NCBI RefSeq assembly: GCF_014192715.1
Contig: NZ_JACHYH010000008.1
Span: 78,336 to 142,335 of the forward strand
Length of the DNA stretch: 64,000 nucleotides
Reading direction: 5' to 3'
From: Luteibacter sp. Sphag1AF
GTDB taxonomy: Bacteria; Pseudomonadota; Gammaproteobacteria; Xanthomonadales; Rhodanobacteraceae
The position numbers were made by a program, and so were the translations under genes. Below the pieces are notes generated by a model, which ran no database searches, was not told where the DNA came from, and was given only the letters and a program-made list of their open reading frames with translations. Below are positions 1 to 8,293 of this stretch, piece after piece (the stretch's first letter is position 1; each line of letters starts with the position of its first letter).

Positions 1-439
1 TGATGCTCGGAATCGAGTTCAGAAGCTCTACCGTGCGCGGGCACAGCGATTCGGCCGACGACAGCGGCTCGCCGTACCACTTGAGGTAAAAACGCTTCCA
101 GCCCTGCTTGAAGAACGAATTGAAGCTGGCGTCGTTGTGCTTTTCCGCGGCGCGGATGAAGCCCTCGTCGAACAGGTGCATGGCTTCTTCGCGGATGACC
201 TGCCAGTTGTTCTGTAGCAGATCCAGTTGCGGGAAGCCGGCGCGGTCCAGGATCGGGCGAGCGGGAACCGCCGAGAAGGCGTACATCAGCAGGTTGTACG
301 GCGCAAAGATGGCCGAGTGATCCACCAGCTGGCGATCAAAGCGAAGGCGCGAGCGGCCGCGAAGGTGCACGACCAGCACGCACAGCGCGAAAAGGATCAG
401 AACGTAAAGGGCGATGAACCGCGGCCCGAGGAAGTTCAT
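1..439 (-). CDS. lpxO: Lipid A hydroxylase LpxO (aspartyl/asparaginyl beta-hydroxylase family), cut by window edge
   Basis: The minus strand from an ATG at 437-439 is open to base 1 and encodes an N-terminal hydrophobic segment (MNFLGPRFIALYVLILFALC) followed by HLRGRSRLRF, a region with FAPYNLLMYAFSAVP, and NSFFKQGWKRFYLKWYGEPL, then LCPRTVELL. These stretches match LpxO, the Fe(II)/2-oxoglutarate dioxygenase that adds a 2-hydroxyl to a secondary acyl chain of lipid A at the inner membrane. About 146 codons are present, roughly half of the usual length of near 300. The iron-binding HxD...H motif would lie beyond the window and cannot be checked. The gene follows thiD on the same strand after a 53-bp gap, so it may be co-transcribed with it. 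The family call rests on remembered similarity to LpxO sequences. Confidence 0.85.
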   Translation of the reverse strand, partial: MNFLGPRFIALYVLILFALCVLVVHLRGRSRLRFDRQLVDHSAIFAPYNLLMYAFSAVPARPILDRAGFPQLDLLQNNWQVIREEAMHLFDEGFIRAAEKHNDASFNSFFKQGWKRFYLKWYGEPLSSAESLCPRTVELLNSIPSI

Positions 440-492
440 GGGTCAGGACTCTTTGAGCATCGAGGGTCAGAAGGCCTTAAGGATACTCCGCC

Positions 493-1269
493 TCAATGCC
501 CCAGGACGTACACGGCGCCGCCGCCGGGCTGGTAGCTGGCCGCAAAAGCGCGCTGAACATAGGAAATGGCGTGACGTACCGCATCCCGCGGCATATTGCC
601 CCGGGCCAGTTCGGCCGCTACGGCGGAGGCCAGCGTGCAGCCGGTGCCGTGACCTTCGCGGTCGATGCGGGGGTGGCTGATTTCCATGACGCCGTGCTCG
701 TCGTAGAGCCTGTCGACCACAGTGGTGCCTTCGGCGTGACCGCCTTTCATCAGCACGGCCCCGGCGCCCATGGCGCGCAATGCGGCAGCCGCCGCGTGGC
801 AATCGTCGGCGGTGCGGATCGGGGCGCCGACCAGCACTTCGGCTTCGGGCAGGTTGGGTGTGAGGATGTGGGCCAGCGGGATCAATGCGCTGACCGTGGC
901 GGCGATGGCGTCCTCGGCGAGCAGGCGCGTACCGCTGGACGCGATCATCACGGGGTCCACGACAAGCCATGCCGGTTGGCGATGGCGCATCTCGCGCGCA
1001 ACCAGCCGGGTGACCGCCGCACTGCCGAGCATGCCGGTTTTGACGGCGCCCATGGAGAAGTCGTCGAAGACGGCGGCGAGCTGGCTGCGGATGTGTGTCA
1101 GCGGCACGGCGTGCACGGCGGTGACGCCACGGGTGTTCTGCGAGGTGATGGCGGTGATGACGCTCAGTCCGTGCACACCAAGGGCGTGCATGGTCTTCAG
1201 GTCAGCCTGGATGCCGGCACCGCCGCCGGAGTCAGAGCCTGCGATGGTGAGTGCTGTGGCGCGGGTCAT
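493..1269 (-). CDS. thiD: Hydroxymethylpyrimidine/phosphomethylpyrimidine kinase ThiD
   Basis: The 258-residue protein phosphorylates HMP and HMP-P in thiamine pyrimidine synthesis and salvage in the cytosol. It begins with the ribokinase-fold signature ALTIAGSDSGGGAGIQADLK, has KTGML and DPVMIASSG in the middle, TPNLPEAEVL, then KGGHAEG, and the anion-hole/catalytic motif GHGTGCTLASAVAAEL near residue 206. Length matches the usual 255-270. The ATG at 1267-1269 precedes the conserved MTRATALTIAGSDS start. No TPP riboswitch-like structure is evident in the 119 bp upstream, so I see no sign of thiamine-dependent control. No other thi genes are nearby, consistent with ThiD being scattered in Xanthomonadales genomes. 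Confidence 0.96.
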   Translation of the reverse strand: MTRATALTIAGSDSGGGAGIQADLKTMHALGVHGLSVITAITSQNTRGVTAVHAVPLTHIRSQLAAVFDDFSMGAVKTGMLGSAAVTRLVAREMRHRQPAWLVVDPVMIASSGTRLLAEDAIAATVSALIPLAHILTPNLPEAEVLVGAPIRTADDCHAAAAALRAMGAGAVLMKGGHAEGTTVVDRLYDEHGVMEISHPRIDREGHGTGCTLASAVAAELARGNMPRDAVRHAISYVQRAFAASYQPGGGAVYVLGH

Positions 1270-1317
1270 GGGGCCAAGGATAGCCGGCCGGTTGAGCGGG
1301 GTGGCGATTTAAGACTC

Positions 1318-1331
1318 GCGAGCGGGCTCGC
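1318..1331. repeat. Short REP-like hairpin (degenerate copy)
   Basis: GCGAGC and GCTCGC form a 6-bp stem with a 2-nt loop between thiD and phoH. The core is the same as in the perfect hairpin at 41565-41590, so this looks like a decayed member of the same family. Confidence 0.45.
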
Positions 1332-1388
1332 TCACAGCAAGGGCGATGGGTGCGTGCCGGGCTGGCAGGCACCCATCGTCCGTTTTCG

Positions 1389-2777
1389 TTACAGCGCCTC
1401 GGAGGCGAAGTCCGCCAGCCTTGAGCGTTCACCGCGTTTCAGCGTGATGTGGCCGGAGTGGGCCCAGAGTTTGAAGCGGTCGACCGCATAGGTCAGGCCG
1501 GAGGTGGTTTCGGTGAGGTAGGGTGTGTCGATCTGTTCCACATTGCCCAGGCACACGATCTTCGTCCCGGGGCCCGCGCGGGTGATGAGGGTTTTCATCT
1601 GCTTGGGCGTGAGGTTCTGCGCTTCATCAATGATGAGATAACGGCTGAGGAATGTGCGCCCGCGCATGAAGTTGAGCGAGCGGATCTTGACGCGCGATGC
1701 CAGCAGGTCGTTGGTGGCCTGCCGCCCCCACGAGCCGCCTTCTTCGGGGTTGGCCAGCACTTCCAGGTTGTCGGTAAGGGCGCCCATCCACGGGGTCATT
1801 TTTTCTTCTTCCGTGCCGGGCAGGAAGCCGATGTCTTCGCCCACCGACACCGTGGCGCGGGTCATGATGATCTCGCGGTAGCGCTGCTGATCCATGACCT
1901 GGGCGAGACCTGCCGCCAGGGCGAGCAATGTTTTACCCGTGCCGGCCGTGCCCAGTAGCGTGACGAAATCGACGTCCGGGTCCATCAGCAGGTTCAGTGC
2001 GAAATTCTGTTCGCGATTGCGTGCCGCGATGCCCCATACGCCGTGCGCGGAGTGGCTGTGATCATCCAGAAGAACGAGTTTTGCCGTGCGCTTCTCTTCG
2101 GTTTCGGTGATCTGCAGCACGCGCAGTTCGACGTCGTTCTCGCCGGGCATGTACAGGCATTCGTTGGCGTACCAGGCTTCCTCTTCGCGCAGCGTCACTT
2201 CGTAGTAGGTGCGGCCGCGTTCATTCCACGAGCGAAGTTCCGGGTGCAGGCTCCAGAAGTTTTCCGGCAGTGCATCGGAGCCGGTGAAGAGCAGGGCGAA
2301 ATCGTCCAGCGCGCGGTCGTTTTCGTAGTCTTCGGCAGTGATGCCGTAGATCGAGGCCTTGATCCGGAGGTTGATGTCCTTGGTAACGAGGATGACCGGC
2401 CGGTCGGGGTACTGGTCGCGCAGGTCGATGACCGAGGCGAGAATCTGGTTGTCGGCCTTGCCATTGCCATGCGTGGCGCGCTGCTGGAAATACAGCCTTC
2501 CCACCGCGCCGCGGGTGAGCTTGATGCCTTTGGGGTTGTTGAGTTCGATGCCGTCCTTGATGCCGTGGCCGTTGCCCTGTTCGATCAGTTCGTTGAGGAA
2601 GCGACTGACCTGGCGACCATTGCGCGAGACTTCCGAAGCACCTTTCTTCTTTTCGTCCAGTTCCTCCAGCACCGTCATGGGGATGAAGACATCGTGTTCC
2701 TCAAAACGGAACAGCGAGGTCGGATCGTGCAGAAGCACGTTGGTGTCGAGGGCGTAGATGCGCTTGCTTCCGGTCAT
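1389..2777 (-). CDS. PIN domain plus PhoH-family ATPase (PhoH2-like)
   Basis: The 462-residue protein joins an N-terminal PIN RNase domain (about 1-140, with ALDTNVLLHDP, the EELDEKKKG segment and a DxxI-type acidic site near ILVTKDINLR) to a PhoH RecA-like ATPase domain (about 240-440). The Walker A sequence is GTAGTGKTLLAL and the Walker B region reads LIIDEAQNLTPKQMK. Known PhoH2 proteins unwind and cleave RNA. In many gammaproteobacteria this gene is a stand-alone housekeeping gene with an uncertain role. The start MTGSKRIYALDTN is the usual start of the family. It lies between thiD and bcp on the same strand but is separated from each by more than 100 bp. Confidence 0.93.
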   Translation of the reverse strand: MTGSKRIYALDTNVLLHDPTSLFRFEEHDVFIPMTVLEELDEKKKGASEVSRNGRQVSRFLNELIEQGNGHGIKDGIELNNPKGIKLTRGAVGRLYFQQRATHGNGKADNQILASVIDLRDQYPDRPVILVTKDINLRIKASIYGITAEDYENDRALDDFALLFTGSDALPENFWSLHPELRSWNERGRTYYEVTLREEEAWYANECLYMPGENDVELRVLQITETEEKRTAKLVLLDDHSHSAHGVWGIAARNREQNFALNLLMDPDVDFVTLLGTAGTGKTLLALAAGLAQVMDQQRYREIIMTRATVSVGEDIGFLPGTEEEKMTPWMGALTDNLEVLANPEEGGSWGRQATNDLLASRVKIRSLNFMRGRTFLSRYLIIDEAQNLTPKQMKTLITRAGPGTKIVCLGNVEQIDTPYLTETTSGLTYAVDRFKLWAHSGHITLKRGERSRLADFASEAL

Positions 2778-2810
2778 GCGGAAGTGACCTCACTTGAGAG
2801 GTTGCGGATA

Positions 2811-2828
2811 GCCGGCGTATACGCCGGC
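2811..2828. repeat. 18-bp palindrome upstream of phoH
   Basis: GCCGGCGT, a two-base AT centre and ACGCCGGC form a perfect palindrome about 34 bp upstream of the phoH start codon, in the 193-bp gap between bcp and phoH. It could be a transcription factor site or part of a bcp terminator. No T-run follows, so a simple intrinsic terminator is unlikely. Nothing else is recognisable in this gap. Confidence 0.5.
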
Positions 2829-2970
2829 CGCTCTGACGGTCGCACGACAGGCGACCCTCCTTTGCCGCGGGAGGTGGGCGGCAGGAGACGGACACACGCC
2901 CGCGCCCCGCGTCCGCCCGTCGCGACATGTGCGTTCGCGACGGAGGGCAGGGCATGGGCGGTATGGAAAA

Positions 2971-3432
2971 TCACTCGGCGGGAATGGCTTCTAGTACGTT
3001 GAGCGCGTGGCCCGGCACTTTGACGCCACGCCATTCCATGGCGAGTTTGCCGGTGGGGTCGATGAGGAATGTACTCCGTACGACGCCCATGTGGCGCTTT
3101 CCGTAAAGAACTTTTTCGCGGATCACGTCGAACGCGTTGCACCAGGTTTCGTCGGTGTCTGCGATGAGCGGAAACGGCAGCGATTGCTTCGTTGCAAAAT
3201 TGCCGTGAGAGCGCACTGAATCGCGTGACACACCGATGACCTGGGCGCCGCGCGCGGTGAACTGCGGATACAGATCGCGGAAGTCCTGCGCTTCGGTCGT
3301 GCAGCCGGGTGTGCTGTCTTTCGGATAGAAGTAGACGACGACCCACTGGCCCTTGAGCGAGGACAGCGCAAGCGTGCTGCCGTCGCCGGTTTCGCCCTTC
3401 AGGGCGGGGACTTTCTTGCCAACGTCAATCAT
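2971..3432 (-). CDS. bcp: Thiol peroxidase Bcp/PrxQ (peroxiredoxin)
   Basis: The 153-residue cytosolic protein reduces hydrogen and organic peroxides. The thioredoxin-fold active site VVYFYPKDSTPGCTTEAQDF places the peroxidatic cysteine at residue 44. The resolving cysteine five residues later, found in many PrxQ proteins, is absent (Q49). The only other cysteine is C98 in ETWCNAFDV, so the protein is either a 1-Cys enzyme or an atypical 2-Cys enzyme using C98. The start codon abuts the gcvR stop codon with no gap, so gcvR and bcp are co-transcribed, as in the E. coli gcvR-bcp pair. Confidence 0.95.
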   Translation of the reverse strand: MIDVGKKVPALKGETGDGSTLALSSLKGQWVVVYFYPKDSTPGCTTEAQDFRDLYPQFTARGAQVIGVSRDSVRSHGNFATKQSLPFPLIADTDETWCNAFDVIREKVLYGKRHMGVVRSTFLIDPTGKLAMEWRGVKVPGHALNVLEAIPAE

Positions 3433-3993
3433 TCAGAACTTCACCGGGTCCATGATGGCGTCGAGGTTGAGCCCGTCGCACAGTTCGAGGAAATCGTCGC
3501 GCAGGGCGGCAATGTGGGTTTCGGACGGAATGCCGATGGTGATCTGCGCCTGGAACATCTCGGCACCTGTCTGCATGGCCTGGTAGCGCATGGAGGACAG
3601 CTGCTCGACGCTGATGTCGCGACGGGAAAAGAATTCGATGATCTTCACCAGGATCGCCGCCCGATCCGCCGCAATCACTTCCACCAGATACGGCAGCAGA
3701 TGCGAGGTGGGTTCGCGCGGCGTGGTGCGGTAGTGGACGATCTGCACCTCTTCGTCGCGCGCCAGCTTGGCCAGCGCGGTTTCCAGCTTGGCCACGGCAT
3801 CCCAGGAGCCGGTGGCCAGCAGCATCACCGAGGTGTCGTTGCCGATGGTCGAGACGCGGGCGTCCGCCATGTTGCATCCCGAATCTGCAATGCGTTTTGC
3901 CAGGGGCAGCAGCGGGGCGCGGTGTGCGGGAGAAAGCGTCTGGATCAACAACTGGTTGTCGGCGGTGGCGTTGCGCGGCGCGGAGCGATTCAA
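3433..3993 (-). CDS. gcvR: Glycine cleavage system transcriptional repressor-like ACT protein GcvR
   Basis: The 186-residue protein has two ACT domains (about 14-90 and 98-180), including DSGCNMADARVSTIGNDTSVML in the first and AADRAAILVKIIEFFSRRDISVEQL in the second. In E. coli GcvR binds GcvA in the presence of glycine and holds it as a repressor of the glycine cleavage operon. The arrangement gcvR-bcp divergent from dapA-bamC is the same as in E. coli, which supports orthology. Whether it regulates glycine cleavage here cannot be read from the sequence, because no gcv genes are in the window. The 115-bp gap to dapA should hold both promoters. Confidence 0.88.
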   Translation of the reverse strand: MNRSAPRNATADNQLLIQTLSPAHRAPLLPLAKRIADSGCNMADARVSTIGNDTSVMLLATGSWDAVAKLETALAKLARDEEVQIVHYRTTPREPTSHLLPYLVEVIAADRAAILVKIIEFFSRRDISVEQLSSMRYQAMQTGAEMFQAQITIGIPSETHIAALRDDFLELCDGLNLDAIMDPVKF

Positions 3994-4108
3994 AGTGGAC
4001 TACCTGTCTGCGGCTCTGCGGGGCGCGGAGCACGTTTTTTCACGTCTGGAGTTCAGCTTACTTGCCCGCGTCGGGAGGCCGCAAGTAACATGCAAGGGCT
4101 TGTAACTC

Positions 4109-5014
4109 GTGGGTCAGCCCTTGAACATCTCTGGAAGTATCTGCGCACTGGCCACTCCGTTCGGCGAGAACGGCGGTCTTGATCTCGAAGCCTTCGGGCG
4201 CCTCATCGACCAGCAGCTGGCTGGCGGTACGCAGGCGGTCGTTGTTGCCGGATCGACGGGCGAGTCCCATTTTCTTGACCATCACGAATTTGACCGGCTG
4301 CTCGAATTTGCCGTAAAGCGCGTGGCGGGCCGTGTCCCGGTCATTGCCGGCACGGGGGAGGCGGGTACCGCCAAAACCATCGCCATGACGCAGCGCGCGA
4401 AAGACATCGGCGCCGATGCGGCCCTGGTGGTGGTGCCGTTTTACGTGCGCCCGACCCAGGAAGGCATTCGCCAGCATTTTCTTGCGGTAGCTGACGAGGG
4501 TGGCCTGCCGGTCATCCTCTATAACGTGCCGCCGCGCACGGGCTGCGACATCCTGCCGGCGACCACGGCGCTGCTGCGCGACCACCCGAACATCATCGGC
4601 ATCAAGGAAGCCTGCGGCGACGCGGAGCGTCTTGCGGCCACTGCGGAACTTGTCCGCGAAGATTTCGTCTATCTCAGCGGTGACGACGGCACGGCCCATC
4701 TGGCCATGCTTGCCGGTGCCGCTGGTACCATCTCGGTGGTGGCCAACCTTGTTCCCGATGTATTCCGTGAGTTGTGCGATGCTGCCCGTTCGGGTGACGC
4801 CGTGCGCACGCAGAGTCTCGCGGGCCGCCTGGAGCCACTGATCGACGCGCTGAACTGTGCCCCCAACCCCATTCCCGTGAAGGCCGGCCTGGCCGCCCTG
4901 GGACTGGGTCTGGCGTCGCTCAGGCTGCCGCTGGTCGAGCTCGAGGCGGGTCCGGCACTGTCCCGATTGCGCGAAACGCTTGCGGCTCTGGCACCATTGG
5001 CGTCCGCAGCCTGA
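4109..5014 (+). CDS. dapA: 4-hydroxy-tetrahydrodipicolinate synthase DapA
   Basis: The 301-residue TIM-barrel aldolase condenses pyruvate with aspartate semialdehyde in lysine and diaminopimelate synthesis. Visible signatures are ISGSICALATPF at the N-terminus, VVAGSTGESHFL (the family GTTGES motif with the first Thr changed to Ser), LYNVPPRTGCD with the catalytic Tyr and the following Arg, and IIGIKEACGD with the Schiff-base lysine. The start is not certain: a GTG at 4109 gives MGQPLNISGS, and an in-frame TTG at 4121 would give a start closer to many relatives. The BamC-like lipoprotein gene follows after 29 bp, matching the dapA-bamC operon of other gammaproteobacteria. Confidence 0.95.
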   Translation: MGQPLNISGSICALATPFGENGGLDLEAFGRLIDQQLAGGTQAVVVAGSTGESHFLDHHEFDRLLEFAVKRVAGRVPVIAGTGEAGTAKTIAMTQRAKDIGADAALVVVPFYVRPTQEGIRQHFLAVADEGGLPVILYNVPPRTGCDILPATTALLRDHPNIIGIKEACGDAERLAATAELVREDFVYLSGDDGTAHLAMLAGAAGTISVVANLVPDVFRELCDAARSGDAVRTQSLAGRLEPLIDALNCAPNPIPVKAGLAALGLGLASLRLPLVELEAGPALSRLRETLAALAPLASAA

Positions 5015-5043
5015 AGCCACACCCCTTTCAACGGAACCCGTTC

Positions 5044-5616
5044 ATGAAGAAATCGTCGTTCGCGCTGGCCTTCACGGCAGTCGCCATGTCCACCCTGGTC
5101 CTCTCTGGCTGCGGCATGTTCCGCTCGCACAAGGACTGGGACAAGGCACAGCAGGAAGCCCCGTTGGAGATCCCGCCGGGCCTGGATACGCCGTCCACCA
5201 GTGCAGCCCTGGTCATTCCGGACGTCGGCTCGGGTGCTCAGGCGCCGTCTGCCTCCGCCGTTTCCGATGGCTTCGTGGTCGCGGGCGATGTGGATGCCGT
5301 CTACCGTCGCGTGGGTGAAACCCTCGGCGCAGGCGATCTGGGCAAGGTGGAAGGCCACGACGACACGGCCCACACCTACCAGCTCTCGGTGGCACGTGGC
5401 CCGGCTGAGTCGAAGCCCGGCATCTTCCGCCGCATGTTCGGTGGCGGCAAGAAGGATGCGCCGGCTGACGCTCCGTCGAGCTCCGCCTCGCCGAATACCC
5501 GCCAGGTGACCCTCACGGTTACGCCCAGCGGCTCGGGCAGCGAAGTGCGCGCCCAGGGCGACAGCGATGGCGTCCGTCGCGTGATCGACGCGCTGAAGTC
5601 GCGCATGGGCAGCTGA
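5044..5616 (+). CDS. bamC: BamC-like outer membrane assembly lipoprotein
   Basis: A 190-residue lipoprotein with an N-terminal signal ending in the lipobox LSGC (Cys23), followed by a low-complexity segment including EIPPGLDTPST and a C-terminal domain with VAGDVDAVYRRVGETL and TRQVTLTVTPSGSGSEVRAQG. Position directly after dapA and the proline-containing DLxxPPGL-type segment after the lipid anchor point to BamC/NlpB of the beta-barrel assembly machine. It is much shorter than E. coli BamC (about 340 residues) and seems to keep only one of the two helix-grip domains, as is common in Xanthomonadales. The function is inferred from context more than from sequence. An intrinsic terminator follows at 5641. 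Confidence 0.7.
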   Translation: MKKSSFALAFTAVAMSTLVLSGCGMFRSHKDWDKAQQEAPLEIPPGLDTPSTSAALVIPDVGSGAQAPSASAVSDGFVVAGDVDAVYRRVGETLGAGDLGKVEGHDDTAHTYQLSVARGPAESKPGIFRRMFGGGKKDAPADAPSSSASPNTRQVTLTVTPSGSGSEVRAQGDSDGVRRVIDALKSRMGS

Positions 5617-5640
5617 CAGCTGCCCCGTGGATCACTGAAA

Positions 5641-5664
5641 AAGCCGCCTTCTGGCGGCTTTTTT
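5641..5664 (+). terminator. Intrinsic terminator of the dapA-bamC operon
   Basis: The hairpin GCCGCC-TTCT-GGCGGC (stem 5643-5658) is followed by six T residues and lies 26 bp after the bamC-like stop codon. Confidence 0.85.
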
Positions 5665-5707
5665 GTGTCTGCTGTGTTTTGAATGCCCGGCCGGGGAGGG
5701 CAGACAG

Positions 5708-5730
5708 CAAAACGGCCCTCTGGGGGCCGT
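5708..5730 (-). terminator. Intrinsic terminator of fdxA
   Basis: On the minus strand the stem ACGGCCC/GGGCCGT is followed by TTTTG. It touches the fdxA stop codon, so it ends the ferredoxin transcript. Confidence 0.65.
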
Positions 5731-6053
5731 CAGCGCTGTAGCAGGTCGATCTTGCCGGGTTTGTTTTCCCAGTCTTTCGCATCCGGGAGGGCGTCTTTGC
5801 GCTCGGTGATCACCGGCCAGTCTTTGGCCAGGTCGGCATTGAGCTGCACGAACGCTTCCTGGCCCGCGGGGACATCGTCCTCGGGGTAGATGGCATTGAT
5901 CGGGCATTCCGGCTCGCACAGGGTGCAGTCGATGCACTCGTCCGGATCAATCACCAGGAAGTTCGGACCTTCATGGAAGGCATCGACCGGGCAAACCTCT
6001 ACGCAGTCTGTGAATTTGCACTTGATGCAGTTGTCGGTAACGACAAATGTCAT
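5730..6053 (-). CDS. fdxA: 7Fe-type ferredoxin FdxA
   Basis: The 107-residue cytosolic electron carrier begins [25 protein letters not shown]. The pattern C-x2-C-x4-C-x3-CP in this first part and [16 protein letters not shown] in the second corresponds to seven-iron ferredoxins with one [3Fe-4S] and one [4Fe-4S] cluster, with a C-terminal extension typical of the Azotobacter FdI family. Length agrees with that family. It is a monocistronic gene between its own terminator and a tRNA-Glu gene on the same strand. A physiological partner cannot be named from the sequence. Confidence 0.93.
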   Translation of the reverse strand: MTFVVTDNCIKCKFTDCVEVCPVDAFHEGPNFLVIDPDECIDCTLCEPECPINAIYPEDDVPAGQEAFVQLNADLAKDWPVITERKDALPDAKDWENKPGKIDLLQR

Positions 6054-6082
6054 GCGGCGGACAGCCTTGCGAAGAGGAAAAG

Positions 6083-6158
6083 TGGTGCTCCCTACGAGAC
6101 TCGAACTCGTGTTCCCGCCTTGAGAGGGCAGTGTCCTAGGCCACTAGACGAAGGGAGC
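6083..6158 (-). tRNA. tRNA-Glu (anticodon CTC)
   Basis: The minus strand folds into a full cloverleaf of 76 nt. The acceptor stem is GCTCCCT/AGGGAGC, with discriminator A and an encoded CCA at 6083-6085. The anticodon stem encloses the loop CTCTCAA, giving anticodon CTC, and the T-loop reads TTCGAGT. The D-arm sequence TCGTCTAGTGGCCTAGGAC resembles that of E. coli tRNA-Glu. It lies upstream of fdxA on the same strand. Confidence 0.96.
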
Positions 6159-6411
6159 ATGTCGTACGTGATGTACGAGGCGCGCTAGTATAGCCAAATT
6201 GAAGCGTCCGGCAATCTTTTTGTGACAGGATTCCGGGGCTCATGCGGGTGCATTCTTACAAAATTCGTAAGTGGGCGACGAATTCGTTACATTGCAGCCA
6301 CTCATCCGAGGCCGGTCAGGGCCGGCTCGGCGGCTCGATCACCAGGGCGCAACGGCGCCCGCCAGGACTTCTTTCAGCTTGAATCCAGATACAAGGAAGG
6401 ACGCTCCGCCG

Positions 6412-7740
6412 GTGTTACGCATCATCCCGCGCGAGCAGCATTCCATCTCCCGAAAGAACATAAGCAAGGCTGCCCTGCGGGTGCTTTATCGCCTGCACGA
6501 TGCCGGTTTCGACGCCTACCTCGTGGGCGGCGCCGTGCGCGACCTGCTGCTTGGTGGCCACCCGAAAGACTTCGACGTGGCAACCAATGCCACGCCTGAT
6601 GAGGTCAAGGGCCTGTTCCGCAATTGCCGGCTGATCGGCCGCCGCTTCCGCCTGGCCCACGTGGTATTCGGGCCGGAGATCATCGAGGTCGCGACGTTCC
6701 GCGGTACCGGTGAAGAGGGCGGTGAGGGCGACCGGCACATGATTGACGGGCGCATCGTTCGCGACAACATCTGGGGCAGCATCGAGGAAGACGCGGTGCG
6801 CCGCGACTTCCGCGTCAACGCGCTGTACTACGACATCTCCGATTTCAGCGTGCGCGACTACGTCGGCGGCATGCAGGATCTGGAAGACCGGACCATGCGG
6901 CTCATCGGCGATCCGGAAGTGCGCTACCGCGAAGACCCGGTGCGCATGCTGCGCGCGGCTCGCCTGGCCGCCAAGCTCAATTTCACCATCGACTCGGCGG
7001 CGGCCGCACCCTTTGCCACGCTGGGTCACCTGCTGGGTGAGGCGGCGCCCGCACGCCTGTTCGATGAATCGCTGAAGCTGTTCCTCGGCGGTCATGGACT
7101 GAAGAGCTTCCGCATGCTGGAAGCCTGCGGCTTGCTGAAGTTCCTGTTCCCCGTGACGGCGCGTGCGCTGGAGCGCGGTGACGAGGCGCTTCGCTCACTG
7201 GTGGAGCAGGGCCTGGCCAACACGGACAAGCGCATTGCGGAAGGCAAGTCGGTTACCCCGGCGTTCCTTTTTGCGGTGCTGCTGTGGGGCGAAGTGCGCG
7301 ATCAGGCTCATGCGTGGATGGCCGAGGGCCTGGACATCAACGAAGCCTGGCAGCGCGCCGCCGTTCACGTGGTGGGCGAGCAGTGCCAGCGCGTGGCGAT
7401 CCCGCGCCGCTTCACCTTCACGATGGAAGAAATCTGGGCGTTGCAGCCCCGTTTCGAGCAAGTGCATCGCAAGCGCGTGTTCCGCCTGATGGCACACCCG
7501 CGTTTTCGTGCCGCGTTCGACTTCCTGCTGCTTCGCGCGCACGAATCCCCGCAGATGGACGAGCTTGGCCAGTGGTGGGCCCATGCCCAGCAGTTGCCGC
7601 CGGAAGTGCTGGCCCAGGCGCTGGGTGGTGGCGGTGTGCCGTCGCCGGAGCCCACGGTGGCCGCTTCCGCGCCGGCCAAGAAGCGCCGTCGCCGGCGCAA
7701 GCCGGCCGGGCGTGGCAAGGGCGATTCGGGTAACGCGTGA
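6412..7740 (+). CDS. pcnB: Poly(A) polymerase I PcnB
   Basis: The 442-residue enzyme adds poly(A) tails to RNA 3' ends and so promotes decay. It has the class II nucleotidyltransferase core LVGGAVRDLLLGGHPKDFDVATNATPDEV, with the metal-binding DxD in DFD, then FRNCRLIGRRFRLAHV, the RRDFRVNALYYD motif, and a basic C-terminal tail of KKRRRRRKPAGRGK type that separates PcnB from CCA-adding enzymes. I place the start at the GTG at 6412 (VLRIIPREQ), because an AAGGAAGGA Shine-Dalgarno stretch precedes it and this is the usual family start. The frame is open further upstream to 6271, without support. The stop codon overlaps the folK GTG start by four bases. Confidence 0.95.
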   Translation: MLRIIPREQHSISRKNISKAALRVLYRLHDAGFDAYLVGGAVRDLLLGGHPKDFDVATNATPDEVKGLFRNCRLIGRRFRLAHVVFGPEIIEVATFRGTGEEGGEGDRHMIDGRIVRDNIWGSIEEDAVRRDFRVNALYYDISDFSVRDYVGGMQDLEDRTMRLIGDPEVRYREDPVRMLRAARLAAKLNFTIDSAAAAPFATLGHLLGEAAPARLFDESLKLFLGGHGLKSFRMLEACGLLKFLFPVTARALERGDEALRSLVEQGLANTDKRIAEGKSVTPAFLFAVLLWGEVRDQAHAWMAEGLDINEAWQRAAVHVVGEQCQRVAIPRRFTFTMEEIWALQPRFEQVHRKRVFRLMAHPRFRAAFDFLLLRAHESPQMDELGQWWAHAQQLPPEVLAQALGGGGVPSPEPTVAASAPAKKRRRRRKPAGRGKGDSGNA

Positions 7741-8228
7741 GCGATCCTGTTCGCGCCTACGTTGCCCTGGGCAGCAACCTCGGGGAGTCCCGGTTGCTGC
7801 TGGCCCGCGCCATGGATGCGCTGGACGCCCACCCGCAGATCGACGTGGTGGCGCGCTCGCGCTTCTTCCGCACGCCACCGTGGGGTGTGCTGGACCAGCC
7901 GGATTTCGTGAACGCCGTGGTCGCCGTGACGACCACGCTTTCCCCGGATGCACTGCTTGCCCGGTTGCTGGATACCGAACGTCAGGCCGGTCGCGTGCGC
8001 GACGGCCAGGCCTGGGGTCCGCGCACGCTGGATCTGGACCTGCTGCTTTACGAGGGCGTGGCCCGGGACGATCCGCATCTGACCCTGCCGCATCCGCGCA
8101 TGGCTGAGCGGGCGTTTGTTCTTTTGCCCCTGGCCGATATCGCACCTGACCTCATCATTCCGGGCAAGGGGCGCGTCAGCGACCTGCTTGCGGCGGTGGA
8201 TTCGGGCGGTTGCCAGGCCCTTTCTTGA
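7737..8228 (+). CDS. folK: 6-hydroxymethyl-7,8-dihydropterin pyrophosphokinase FolK
   Basis: The 163-residue HPPK transfers pyrophosphate from ATP to hydroxymethyl-dihydropterin in folate synthesis. The protein begins AYVALGSNLGE, then has SRFFRTPPWGVLDQPDFVNAV, and the signature RxWGPRTLDLDLLLYEG, followed by LPHPRMAERAFVLLPLADI. Its GTG start overlaps the pcnB stop in a GTGA arrangement, which implies translational coupling. panB follows after 65 bp, as in the pcnB-folK-panBCD order of many gammaproteobacteria. Confidence 0.96.
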   Translation: MSDPVRAYVALGSNLGESRLLLARAMDALDAHPQIDVVARSRFFRTPPWGVLDQPDFVNAVVAVTTTLSPDALLARLLDTERQAGRVRDGQAWGPRTLDLDLLLYEGVARDDPHLTLPHPRMAERAFVLLPLADIAPDLIIPGKGRVSDLLAAVDSGGCQALS

Positions 8229-8293
8229 GTCCTGCCGTCACGAGGCGGGATAATTCCAGATCGCTTCACATTCCCGACAACGAGAGACACGCC

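Noticed and set aside
1270..1388. TPP riboswitch upstream of thiD
   Set aside because: No CTGAGA-type Thi-box or matching stems could be found; the gap holds only a short REP-like hairpin.
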